Assembly: GCA_030544215.1 (NCBI GenBank)
Contig: JARZZO010000014.1
Span: forward strand, 42,127,734 to 42,191,733
From: Zantedeschia hybrid cultivar
Lineage: Eukaryota; Streptophyta; Magnoliopsida; Alismatales; Araceae
Direction of reading: 5' to 3'
Length of the DNA: 64,000 bases
The notes beneath the pieces are model-generated. The model was not told the origin of the DNA. It saw only the letters and a program-made list of their open reading frames with translations, and made no database searches. How positions within the stretch are numbered: the first letter of the stretch is position 1; each line of letters begins with the position of its first letter. Positions 23,216 to 33,216 of this stretch are shown here, in pieces. The translations under genes were made by a program, and so were the position numbers.

Positions 23216-25327
23216 TGTAAGGATTGAGGTTTCGGATCCGGTTATCGGGTCAGTTTCGGGGTCAGATCCCTCGGTTTGGGCCCTTGTGGGGTTGGGGGTT
23301 GGGGCTTGGGTCAAGCTCGACGCGGTTCAAACGACGTCCAACGATGTGGACGCGTTTTAGGCTGTGCCACGTAGGCTGGCTTTGGGCCGCAAGAGTACGG
23401 CCCCGGTCTTATCGTCTGAATGGCGTCTTGCATGGACAACGTCATTTAGAGTACAACCCTGCTATGTCAGTGTATGGCCCGGACTTGTCGTCTGAATGAA
23501 GTCGGACTTGGACGATACGTTTTACCTAGCTTCAGTTTGACCCCGCGAACCCTCCCTCCTTTCTCTCATTCTCTCCTTTCCTCTCTCTCTCCTCTCTTCT
23601 CTCCGGCCTCCTGCGACTCCTTTCCCCCTCCCCTTCCTTTCCTCTCCCCATTCCTCCTCTCCCTCCACTCTATCAACATCATAACTTCCTCCACTACCAC
23701 CACCACTTCCTCCGCGGCGCATTTCTCTCCGGACGACGGCCGACATCCCGGTGGAGTAACGGCGTCCACGGCGGTACCGGCGGCGGCGTGTAGCGTGGCG
23801 GTTCATCGGCTTGGAGTTCGGAGGAGTTCGAGTAACTGGTAGGGTGACGATCTCCGTTGTATTTTGTTTAAAACTATGTTTTTTCCCGCTTTTGGAGCAT
23901 GTTTAGGGGATCTTTGGGGCGAAAATGTTAACCTTGTAAATGAGAAATGAAGAGCTTTTAATGGGTATTTCGATTTTACTCTTCCTCCCTGTTTGTGTTA
24001 TGTTTTTATGTGATTTGGGGAGAAATCTTATTTTTTTTAACTCGGGGAAGGCCAGCAGGGGAACCTGTTAGCGAACGCTAAATGGCATCTTGAGACAACG
24101 ACGTCTTTTTGAATGGCATATGCCCCAAACGATGCGATTTAGCCCGGTTCACCCCAAGCCGTAATTCTATTTCTGTCATTAATAGGCGACTAGGAACAAC
24201 GACGCCTTTTAAAAGGTGACTACATTGCACGACGCGATTTAGGCCATATTCCGAGGCCCATTTTCACATGAACCAGTTTAGGAGTCTTGAATGACGTCGG
24301 CATGGGGCGACGCGATTCAAGACAGAATCTCATTAATTCCTACAATTAACATGTGTTTACATTGACAGGTAGTTTGGTTAATTGCATGGTTGAAATCATG
24401 CTTGGGGATGATGATTTCTATGTGATCGGATCGCACCGTGTTGCGTTTTGTGCAATCGTGGGCCTAGAGTGACAGTTGTTAGCACTTAGGCACCCTGTGT
24501 CGGTGTGGGAGTGACACGGCACCGGTGTGGGAGTGGTGGGGTGACGCCTATAGAGAGAGGGTCACCTGGTGTACCCCGGGGTATAGCTAGTACTGGTGTG
24601 GGAGTGGTACATTCGGAGTGTCACTAGTGCTGGGGGAAGCAGAACCACCTTTAGCCTGTCAGGCCGGCATAGCCAGCACGCTATCCGAGGGGTTGTTGTT
24701 TGGTCTCAGCAGGTCGGTGTTTTCCGCGTTCGGCCGTGTGACTTGTGTGTTTAGCCGAGACGCTAGTTGTGGACTCCGTGGTAGTGCAGTTTCAGAATCG
24801 TGTATGTTACTGTTATAAATGCCTGTGTTTTATATCGAAATCTAGGAATCGTGTTACTGCTTCATTTAGTTAAATTGCCAATATTTGTGTATTGCACTTA
24901 TAGGTGTGTGTGGGGGGGTGGTGGGGATCAAAGGATCCCTACTGAGTCTTTTTCGATGAGACTCACCCCCTGCGGTTTTTAGGTGAGGGTTCCAGGCAGG
25001 CGAAGCGACATAGCGAGAAGAGTGTTGCCTTGGGTTGCGCGCCAGCAGCCGTTGTTCCGGGGTATGCCCCAATGTAGTTGTCCTTTTATGGTCTGTACAC
25101 TTAATTATTTCTTTTCTGTTGGAGTATGTAATTAATTGCTTAGTCAAGTCGAATTATAATAATTTTTAATTTCTGCACTTCCTTCACAATTCGATGCGAT
25201 GTGAATGTTTAGCTTAGTTTATCATTTATTTCCCAGACTTATCAAGATCCTGGTTTGGCTCCAAATTTAATGATTCGATACCCATTTAGTAATCGGATCC
25301 CCGATTATAGGGTGGCGGGTCGTTACA
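23216..25327 (+). mobile_element. Tekay-type solo LTR (2112 bp) in Tat pol
   Basis: It runs from TGTAAGGATTGAGG to GGCGGGTCGTTACA with flanking TACAC duplications. It resembles the complete element's LTR in layout but is a different subfamily. The interrupted Tat frame reads on at 25328 (LVGGALY...RGFDGVLLRCLDEDE). The corresponding position in the second Tat copy (near 61350) is uninterrupted. A solo LTR arises by recombination between the two LTRs of a full element. Confidence 0.95.
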
Positions 25328-26121
25328 TACACCCTAGTTGGAGGAGCACTTTATTAACGAGGTTTCGACGGTGTTCTTCTAAGATGCTTGGACGAAGATG
25401 AGCTTTGGAAGATTATGAAAGGAGCTCACACTGGAGTTTGTGGTGGCCATGTTAATGGACAGATGTTAACAAAGAAGATCCTTAGACAATGATTCTACTG
25501 GCCAACCATAGAAGAAGACTGTGTAGGATATGTTCATAGGTGTGCTAAATGTCAACTTCATGCCGACAAGATTCATTCCCCCGCATCTTCACTCCATCCT
25601 ATTTCCTCCCCATGGCCTTTCTCTATGTGGGCTTTCGACATCATTGGACCTCTTGGTGATCCCAATTCCGGCATTAAGCAGAAATCTTTCATTCTTACGG
25701 CAACAGAATACTTCACCAAGTGGCCAGAAGCTGAAGCTTATGCGGAAGTCAAAGCATCAATAGTTTGTAAGTTTATCATAAAGAACATCATCACAAGATT
25801 CGAAATTTCAAGCACCATCGTCACCGACAATAGACCACAGTTCATATCACAAGAGTTGAAGTACCTCTACAACATGTATAAAATTACATTACATCATTCA
25901 TCTCCATATTATCTGCAAGGCAATGGCCAAGCAGAGGCAACTAACAAGACTTTGATAAAAATTATCAAGAAAACGTGTGAATCTAATAAGTTCTCCGACT
26001 AACCAGAAAAGCTGATTGAGGCCTTATGGGCATACCGAACTTCAATCTGCACGCCCACTGGGCATACTCCATATTACTTAACATTCGGAATGGAGGCGGT
26101 AGTTCCATACGAAGTCCTCAT
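25328..26121 (+). pseudogene. Integrase, first part, Tat element
   Basis: Frame 2 carries the zinc domain (GAHTGVCGGH...CAKC) and the catalytic core: Asp in MWAFDIIG, Asp in VTDNRPQF, Glu in GQAEATNKTL with 35 residues between the last two. Stops lie at a Gln position (LRQ*FYWP) and after NKFSD (TAA 26000-26002). It is split at 26121/26122 by a Copia solo LTR, inside VVPYEVL. Confidence 0.9.
26117..26121. repeat. Target duplication CTCAT, left
   Basis: CTCAT precedes the Copia solo LTR and is repeated at 27662-27666. Confidence 0.9.
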
Positions 26122-27661
26122 TGTTAGTTTTAGGTGGCCTACAAGCCAATCTGACTATGTAAATCTCATGCATTTATTAATATAATGGCATAATATTCAT
26201 TATGTGTAAATCGCATTAATTATCGTTTCATAATGAAGTCCGTGAATATGTGTTATAGTGATCAGATTATGATGAGATCATACTAATGAGACTGATCACT
26301 TAAATACACATATTCTTAATCATTCATAGTCGGAGGATAGCCGAGAAGGACATTGGATATCCGGTTAGACTAGTACATAATACTCCTACTCATATGATGA
26401 GGGTGACTGATCTCATAAGTCACTTGTGTGGAGACACTAAGGCGAATCTGTAGGTGCTCATTGGAGAATGAGTTCACTGAACTGATCCGACTGAATCGCT
26501 GGATGGTATTGTACCTCACTGTCAACCAGCTTGATTATATTGTCGCAGTTGCGTGGATGGTCCTCGGACCTGAGACACCAAGGACACCTTGTCGGTGGAC
26601 TTTTGTGCTTTGACCTTGGTTTACGAATCTCTAGCCACGCGATTCTAAAACGCCAAGGATTGGGTACAGCGGAATACCGTCGAAGGGAATTGTGTGTCAA
26701 TCAGGAATCATTTGCTCTCGGTACTTAGAGAGAGAATGCTCTAGGAAGGATGCGTGGAAGTCCCTGGCCAGGGCGGACGATAATATCGGGAAGATATTTA
26801 TCAGCAGCATCCAATCCAAGTGAGTCGACCGGTTAGGATTTGACAGCACGCCATACCCTGAGTTGACTCGAGAGCATTGTACGAATGAAGGATTATATCC
26901 ACGTGGTAACTGTCGGCGGAAAGGTTTCAAGAGTGGGTTGCTTAACCCCGATACCTTTCGGGTTCACGCGGTGTTGCTTGGCACCCAACGTGATCGGAGG
27001 CCCGGTCGAATTCTATGTGCGACATCAATTCGATTGATTAATTAATTAATAAAGGGTTATTAATTAATTAATAAAGCTAGTGAGGAGTCACTGGGCTTGT
27101 TGGGCCATTAACTGGACTGGTAATTGGGCCTAGAGGGTCACACGCAAATGATTCTCAAGGAGATGGATAAATAAGTGGGTTTTATACAAATCGAGGATTT
27201 TTATGAAAAATCGCACGGTTAGTATAAAACATAGCGAACGGGCTGAGCAGGCTAAGCTGCTTCTAACCCTAGCCGCCCCTCCTCTGTTTTCTCTCTCTCT
27301 GGCGTCCAGACAGATCCAGATCTGCTCTGCTGCTTCTCTGAATCCACTTCGACGGGAAATTGTCCGCGCGTTTCGGCGATCGTTGCGGCGACCGAAGGAG
27401 GTTTCGTGGGCTGCGAAGAACGAGGAACGTGAGGATATCCGTGGCGAGGAGGATCGCGTGGACTTCGCTAGAGGCTGAGCACTTGCGCGGCTTGCGGTGT
27501 CGCACCGACGGAACCGAACGGTTGCGGATTCGAATCCACACACGGTGAGAATCGATTATCCGATAATCGTAGTTTTTAGTTTTTCAAAACGGGAACGGAT
27601 CGCTATTTTAATATTTTATTTTCCGCTGCGTGAGCGATCCGGAGACCCGAGAAACCCAACA
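26122..27661 (+). mobile_element. Copia (Angela-like) solo LTR, 1540 bp
   Basis: It runs from TGTTAGTTTTAGGTGGCC to CGAGAAACCCAACA, with CTCAT on both sides. It is the plus-orientation counterpart of the minus-strand LTRs at 39157-40708 and 46752-48303 (1552 bp each). Small ORFs inside are shared LTR sequence, not genes. Confidence 0.95.
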
Positions 27662-28018
27662 CTCATCCCATCCTTAAGAGTACAATTGGACAAGGAGTTC
27701 TCTCTTGATGAGTATCGTTCAACACTCCTCGTTCAATTGGAACTTTTACCCTCTAATCATGTACGAGTATATCAAAAAAGATTAGCACGTTTTTATCAAA
27801 AGAAAGTCATTGAATGAAAATTCAAAGTCTGTGAAATGGTTGTAAAAAGAATCTTCATAAAACCTGGTGGTCCACGTTCTAAGCTCCAACTCAACTGGGA
27901 AGGACCATACGTTATCTCGCATGCTTTTCCTGATAACGCCTATTTCCTGATTAACGCAGAGGGCTAAGAACTATCTTATCTCTAGAATGGTCTCTATCTT
28001 AAGAAGTACTACCCTTAA
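27662..28018 (+). pseudogene. Integrase C-terminus, Tat element
   Basis: It continues VVPYEVLIPSLRVQ across the insertion and ends NGLYLKKYYP then TAA 28016-28018. It contains LNWEGPYVISHAF, the GPY/F-like motif at the end of Gypsy integrases. Stops occur at KKVIE*KF (TGA) and later. No chromodomain follows, as expected for Tat. Confidence 0.85.
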
Positions 28019-29172
28019 GTTATTGAGTTGATCAGCATAGTGTAAGGACCGGTAGGGTCTGAAAATTTGAAAACTCAAATTCTCTCGTTAATCTTTGGTA
28101 ATCTAATTCAAATGCATTATTGCATACACAAACACATTTGGTTCGTGAGTAACAAGAGATGCAAAACCCAAAGAATGCCGAAAGCTTGACTAAAGGTGTA
28201 AAAGTACAACTCATTCTTTTTAAAAGAAAACTTATGGTTTTTGCTCTCGGCTCACAATGTCGAAACAAGACTTAGAATAGACTATCGAAAATACCTACCA
28301 TCTTAGTAGGAGGCCGTCATAAAAAAAAGGAGGAGATTCATCCCACGAAAGAAAAAGCACAAAGGCAAAAAGTCAACAAAATCAAAAGGCCACTTAACAT
28401 TACAAACATTATAAGGCCACAAAATCAAATGAAAGGGGAGTGTAAAGTCGATAAATACCCCATAAAAGTGAAAATGACCGAACCCTAATAGATAATAGGG
28501 TAAAGGAGGGACATCTGTCTAGGTCTCTGGAACCCTCTCGTGGGCTTTCTAGACCAATTCTTCCTTTCCTTCTAAAGAGGCGTACTCCAAACTTGAAGAA
28601 CGGCTTAGGTTGACTAAGGGTTGGACCATTAAATGAGATCACGAACATAAGCACGATTCAAGCACAATGAGTCTGGATTAGGTTATTAAAGAATGATTAG
28701 GGAATTAAGACGACGATTAAGTAAACTCTTCTTATCCAAGTACCATGCTGGTCCTTAGTTTATTTAGTTGATATTTCAAAATTCCAAAAAAATTGAATAT
28801 TTCAAAACTACAAAAAATTGAATATTTTAAAATCCAAAAAATTAGATATTTCAAAATTATATAAAAAAATTGAATATTTCAAAACCACAAAAAAAATTGA
28901 ATATTTCAAAATTATCAAAAAAAATTGAATATGGCAAAATCACAAAAAAAATTAGATATTTCAAAAATTGCAATTGCAAAACAAAAATATTTCAATTAAC
29001 ATCTGCTTGTTAGATCGTGAGTGTTGCACGGTTTAATTTTTAGTGAGTATTTACATGCTTGTATGTTTCATTTTACCATTTATTTCTCTTTAATTATCTT
29101 TATTTGCCTTCATTAAATAAAGGCTTCGCCCCTTGACCCTTCTACCAAGGATAGGATCAAGTAGTCAGTTAC
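28019..29172. repeat. Tat 3' spacer with an AT-rich minisatellite
   Basis: At 28770-28998 the phrase ATATTTCAAAA plus an A-rich spacer recurs eight or nine times with a period of about 26 bp. The following block around 29120-29190 (CCCTTGACCC...CCAAGGATAGG) has a reversed counterpart at 58820-58895, showing that this spacer belongs to the element family. No coding signal. Confidence 0.7.
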
Positions 29173-29919
29173 TTAACTGGGCAAGGGGCTAAGCCTGAAT
29201 AGATATTTAACTTGTTTGTTCAAGCCATGCGCAGGTATGAAAGGAAAGCCGCTGATGGTGGTCTCTCGGTCCAGTGTGACGGCAAAGAGATCAGTGAAGA
29301 GATGAGCTAGAAGGGCTGCACTCTAAGCGTACTCGCCTAATCTATCGAGATCTACAAGGAGACTCAAGAAATGGCAGTGGATGCAATCGCCCTTAGTCTC
29401 GAATAGAAGCCTACCATAGAAGAAGACTAAGAACCTCCTAAGGTCCCTATCTGCTCTAGCCCTATCAGAGGGATCCTGGAAATACACCTCACTAGCCACC
29501 TTGGCTAGTCTCCATCTCAACTCAGCCTGGGACTCGTCAGGTTGCTGCCTAGGCTCTACTAATCCTAGGGATCTCTCTACTGCCATCCTAAGGAGAGTCC
29601 GACTCTCTCGACCTTTTAATCTTGTCATGTCCAGTCCTAACAACTCCTGAGCTAATCCATAGTAATCGGGCCAGCTAACTGCCCAACCTTCTACTCGAAG
29701 GCTGGTGATCCTAGTCACGTCCTCGAGGCCGGGGATCATATGTCCCCAGGGCATCAGAAATGCCCTGCTCTTAGCGTGCCATCTCTTTCTCAATACCTAT
29801 AGAAGCAAGAGGTCGATCCAGAACGGCTCTATTTCTAGGATCTCTTGGAACCCCATCTCCACCAACCGCGTCTTCTGAAAATCCGAAGACTACGGTATGT
29901 CGCTACCACCAGGTCCCAT
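29173..29919 (-). pseudogene. Antisense plant mobile domain (PMD) protein, copy 1
   Basis: The frame runs on the minus strand from ATG 29919 to TAA 29173-29175 (249 codons), opposite to Tat pol. It reads LVEMGFQEILEIEPFWIDLL, RKRWHAKSRAFLMPWGHMIP, GLEDVTRI and AALLAHLF, the pattern (W..ET.TF.LP.GE.T.TLEDVA, then ..LAHLYR) of the PMD/MAIN-like family. PMD proteins are nuclear regulators in plants and are also carried by transposable elements. In-frame stops: TAG at 29890-29892 and 29797-29799 and at 29323-29325. A CT-rich leader is visible upstream on the minus strand (30600-30350), so it may have had its own promoter. Confidence 0.7.
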
Positions 29920-31061
29920 GATATTCTGGTCCTCATTGGCCCCTGCAATTTTCAAATGACTCATCAAATTCAGTGGCAGGGCATTAATAATCAATTTCTA
30001 AAATAATTATCAACATTTTTGAATCGCATCGGGGTCTGGGGACGCATTTCAAAAAGGAGTCCCTGTCCCCAGACGCCTTTCACCACAGGTTTTAAGAACC
30101 TATGGTCGAGCCCCTCTTTCCCCCAAAATGACCTTTTAACTATAAATGGAGTGTTCTCGAGGCTTACCAAATGTAGACCGGCTTCCTCAGTCGGTGTCGC
30201 TGCTGCTTTGCCCTCTTGCACCGCGGGAGGGGCATCCTCGGCTTCCATGCAGGCGATTCTACCAGCTTGATGGCGGCAACCCGTCGGCGTTTCCCACCAA
30301 GCCAGATAGGTCCTCCTTGTTCCATGGGAAGAGTGGAACCGAGTGGAACCAAAGGACTTTGAGAAAGGAGAGAGCTCAAGAGGGTGAGGAAGAGAGAGAG
30401 TGGTCGCAGGAGATGGTCGACAATGGAGAAGATGACTGGAAGAAGGGGAAATTGCCGGAGGCCCACAGTGCTCGCCGGAGAGGGAAGGAGAGAGAAGTGA
30501 GAGGAGAGAATGAGGAAGAAAGGAGCTCGGGCTCACGTGACCCTGTTTGAGTTGGTTAAATCGCATCTGGTGACAGCGACGCCATTCAGTGGCGTACAAA
30601 CTAAGGCGGCAACATAAATTTTTTGAAATTTATGAAACGCGTCCCTCATGGGCGCCGCCTTTTGGATTTTACCACCTCTTTTGGTCAGGACTGTACCACG
30701 GAAAATCTGGAAGAATCCTTATTCACGTCACCATATCTAGACGCTATTCAGACAGTTACCGTCATAAAATCTCTGGAAAATAGGAGAGAGAATAAGAAAG
30801 ACGTCGTCCTAACGAGACGCGATTTGGGCTTTTAAAGGATTAAATTCTTATTTTTGAAAATTTAATTTGACTGAAAAGCATCTTTCTGAGTCGAAGCGAT
30901 TTGAATTAAATAAGCCCGAACCTTGATATTTTAAGAAAAAATCACAGTTTTACTTGAGTAAAAATTACAGAAAAAATGCAAAACATTAAGGGATGATTTT
31001 TATTGCATTAAGGAACGATTCTTCAAAATACATCAAGTTGGAAGATAAGAATTGAGAGCTT
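29920..31061. other. Spacer between the two antisense ORFs
   Basis: It contains GCGTC/GACGC inverted repeats (30020-30090, 30552-30596, 30628-30660, 30797-30826) and a purine tract (30355-30535) that is pyrimidine-rich in the minus strand, the layout of a 5' leader. No ORF in it shows a domain. Confidence 0.5.
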
Positions 31062-32582
31062 TCAAGATCGGATTTTCTTAAGCTCCTTTACATATGTTTT
31101 CCATAATTCCCGATTGGCTTTATGAGGAAGTTTAACATGACGGGTAAATCCGATGTTCCACAGAGTAGCAATGAGCTCAGTCGCTTCAAAGTCTTCATCA
31201 GTTCCCAAAGCCCGCTTCTTGATTGGAGAAAGAGAAGATATTTTTGGAAATTCGTAACGTGGCATACCAAGTTGAGGATGACAGCGATGTGGATTGTAGA
31301 GAATGAACTTGGTCGTCCCGATCAGTCGGAGCTCTGTGCCAGCACCACAGCGCACTTGAACCATCTTCTCCATAAGAGCAAGTGGCGTGGATTCGAATCC
31401 AGTCTTTGGCATAGACTTAAAGTAAGCATGCCAATCAGCTCGAGTCTTGAAGTTGGGCACTCGATTGGTCATGTTGTCATTGAACTTCACAATGTTGGCA
31501 ATATGGAAGATAGGATTGTACTGATACATCTGAGATATCCTTAGAACTTCTTCTTCATTATGGTTAAACTTGAAATGGAATTCCACCCATAGAGCTAAGA
31601 GTAACATGCTACCATAAGGAAGTTGACCTATAGAAGCTGCAAAGAGCTCACTGTAGAGATAGGCTAAAACCACTGTGTTGATCTACTTTCCTTCGAAAAT
31701 CCCATTGATTGTACTGATTTGATCATCTTTTAAAACATTATCTTGGGCAGAGAATAGTAGTGCTCCAGCCAACCATATGGTGAACGCCTTCATCACGTTC
31801 TCTGTTCCTTCATCCTTGAAATTTTCTATCTTCTTTAAAGTCCATTCAGCTAATTTCGCAAGATTGATCCCCTTCTTAGTAAGACATCCTTGGACTTCTT
31901 TTGAACCCTTCATGATCTTCTCTAACAAATGTTGACCTGTAATATTTTCTCTCATGAACATCATATCACTTAAATCAGGCTCATCATTGTTGACTTTAAG
32001 CTTAGGAACGCCCAATAAGAGTTTAGTTTATTCTAAGAGGATAGTGGCTTCGAAGGTGGAGAAAAGAAAGATATGAGTTTGTGGATGTCACAATTCGATC
32101 AAAGCGTCCATTGCAGTCCAATCCATGCTTGTGCTCTTATAATATTTGGCATGAATAATCAATCCTTGGATATGCCATTTGGAGATATAAGATTGTATGG
32201 AGAGATTAATCTTATTTACAAGTTTTTGGATCCATGAAAGTGAATATAATCTTCTTGGACCAGGGAAGAAAGGATATCCCTAGATAAAGAAAAAAATTTG
32301 GAATAGTTCTATCATGCCCATAAAGAATAGGAATTTGGAGAACATGTAGAGAGTTGCATAGAGAAAGAAAAGAATTGATTGGAAGAGAGATTAGCTTACT
32401 TGTAAGTTAGGATCTCGCCCACTTAGATGATCTTTCACTTCAGAGAGCTTTTCAATCGTCTTCCTCATCCTCTTGTTTGAAGAGTCTTGTGAAGAATTCA
32501 CCATCCTCAAATAAATATTGATCTTCCTCCTTGATTTCTTCTTGTTCTTCTCCTCTTTCTCTTGAGTTTTGGAGAGAATCAT
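31062..32582 (-). pseudogene. Antisense PMD-like gene, two exons, three stops
   Basis: Exon 1 is 32582-32400 (61 codons, Lys/Glu-rich start); intron 32399-32280 (120 nt) has a GTAAGC donor and a pyrimidine-rich TTATCTAG acceptor, phase 0; exon 2 is 32279-31062 (406 codons). Exon 2 holds one frame with only three stops: TGA 32088-32090, TAA 32028-32030, TAG 31683-31685, all explicable by C-to-T. The segment WTAMDALIEL...HPQTHIFLF, FEATILLEQTKLLLGVP and LAYLYSELFAAS matches the PMD pattern weakly but in the right order; the C-terminal 190 residues are not recognised. A TATA box lies 55 nt upstream. Position and orientation fit the antisense ORFs described for Retand-type Tat elements. The PMD call is inference; the exon structure is read directly. 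Confidence 0.65.
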
Positions 32583-32636
32583 CTAACTTTCTCTCTTGAT
32601 TGCTTATTGTAGTGTTTTGATATGAAGAGAGGGAGG

Positions 32637-32643
32637 TTTTATA
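32637..32643 (-). promoter_or_regulatory. TATA box for the antisense PMD-like gene
   Basis: TATAAAA on the minus strand, 55 nt before the ATG at 32582, leaving a plausible 25-30 nt untranslated leader. Confidence 0.55.
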
Positions 32644-33211
32644 GAGAGATTTGCGAGGTTGGGAAGCCCTTTCCGAATTGGAAGAGGGGTGTGCATTGAG
32701 GGAAAGTGGAATTCGGATTGGAGTCAGAACAAAGAACAGTTTTTGTAAGTTAAATGGCGTCTAGATGGGGCGACGTCATTTAAATGACGTCTGTGAACAG
32801 TGACACCATTTGATTAGCTTTCTGAATTTCTGTTATTTATCCGAAAATCCATAATTGTTAGTATTTAATACTGATTATTGTTTACTTGAAGTAACTGACA
32901 AATTCTGAGTGCAGGTAAGAAGAAAAAGAAAGCTGAAATTGCAATAAGGTCCTATTGTGGGAGTTTCACTGAGTCCTAGCCGTGACTAAAAAGACGGTTA
33001 TCTCTATCCACTGTATTCCATTATGTAATTGATTTGCATTAGCATTACTTTATGATAAATACTTATTAGAGTATATCAAAGACCTTGTATTTTGATGAAA
33101 CTGGAATTTGAGTTTTCCTTCAACAAAAATAGTGATAATTCTAGAGGATTCTTAATCGCACGGATAGGCTGTTAAATTGTTAATTGATGGGAACGATGAT
33201 TCTGCTTCTGT
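32644..33211. other. Upstream region of the antisense gene
   Basis: It contains two back-to-back GCGTC/GACG inverted repeats (32750-32815). Otherwise AT-rich without coding signal. Confidence 0.45.
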
Positions 33212-33216
33212 AAAAC
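33212..33216. repeat. Target duplication AAAAC, left
   Basis: AAAAC precedes the reversed solo LTR and is repeated at 35746-35750. Confidence 0.9.

Noticed and set aside
27130..27543. ORFs of 90-137 codons in the Copia solo LTR, also seen at 39275-39689 and 46870-47195
   Set aside because: Shared LTR sequence in three copies; frames differ between copies, and no domain is present.
27517..27545. tRNA B-box-like GGATTCGAATCC in the Copia LTR
   Set aside because: It is an isolated palindrome without an A box or cloverleaf, repeated in all LTR copies.
30146..30599. ORFs of 100-202 codons on both strands near 30.3 kb
   Set aside because: They overlap a purine/pyrimidine tract that looks like an untranslated leader of the antisense gene; no domain.
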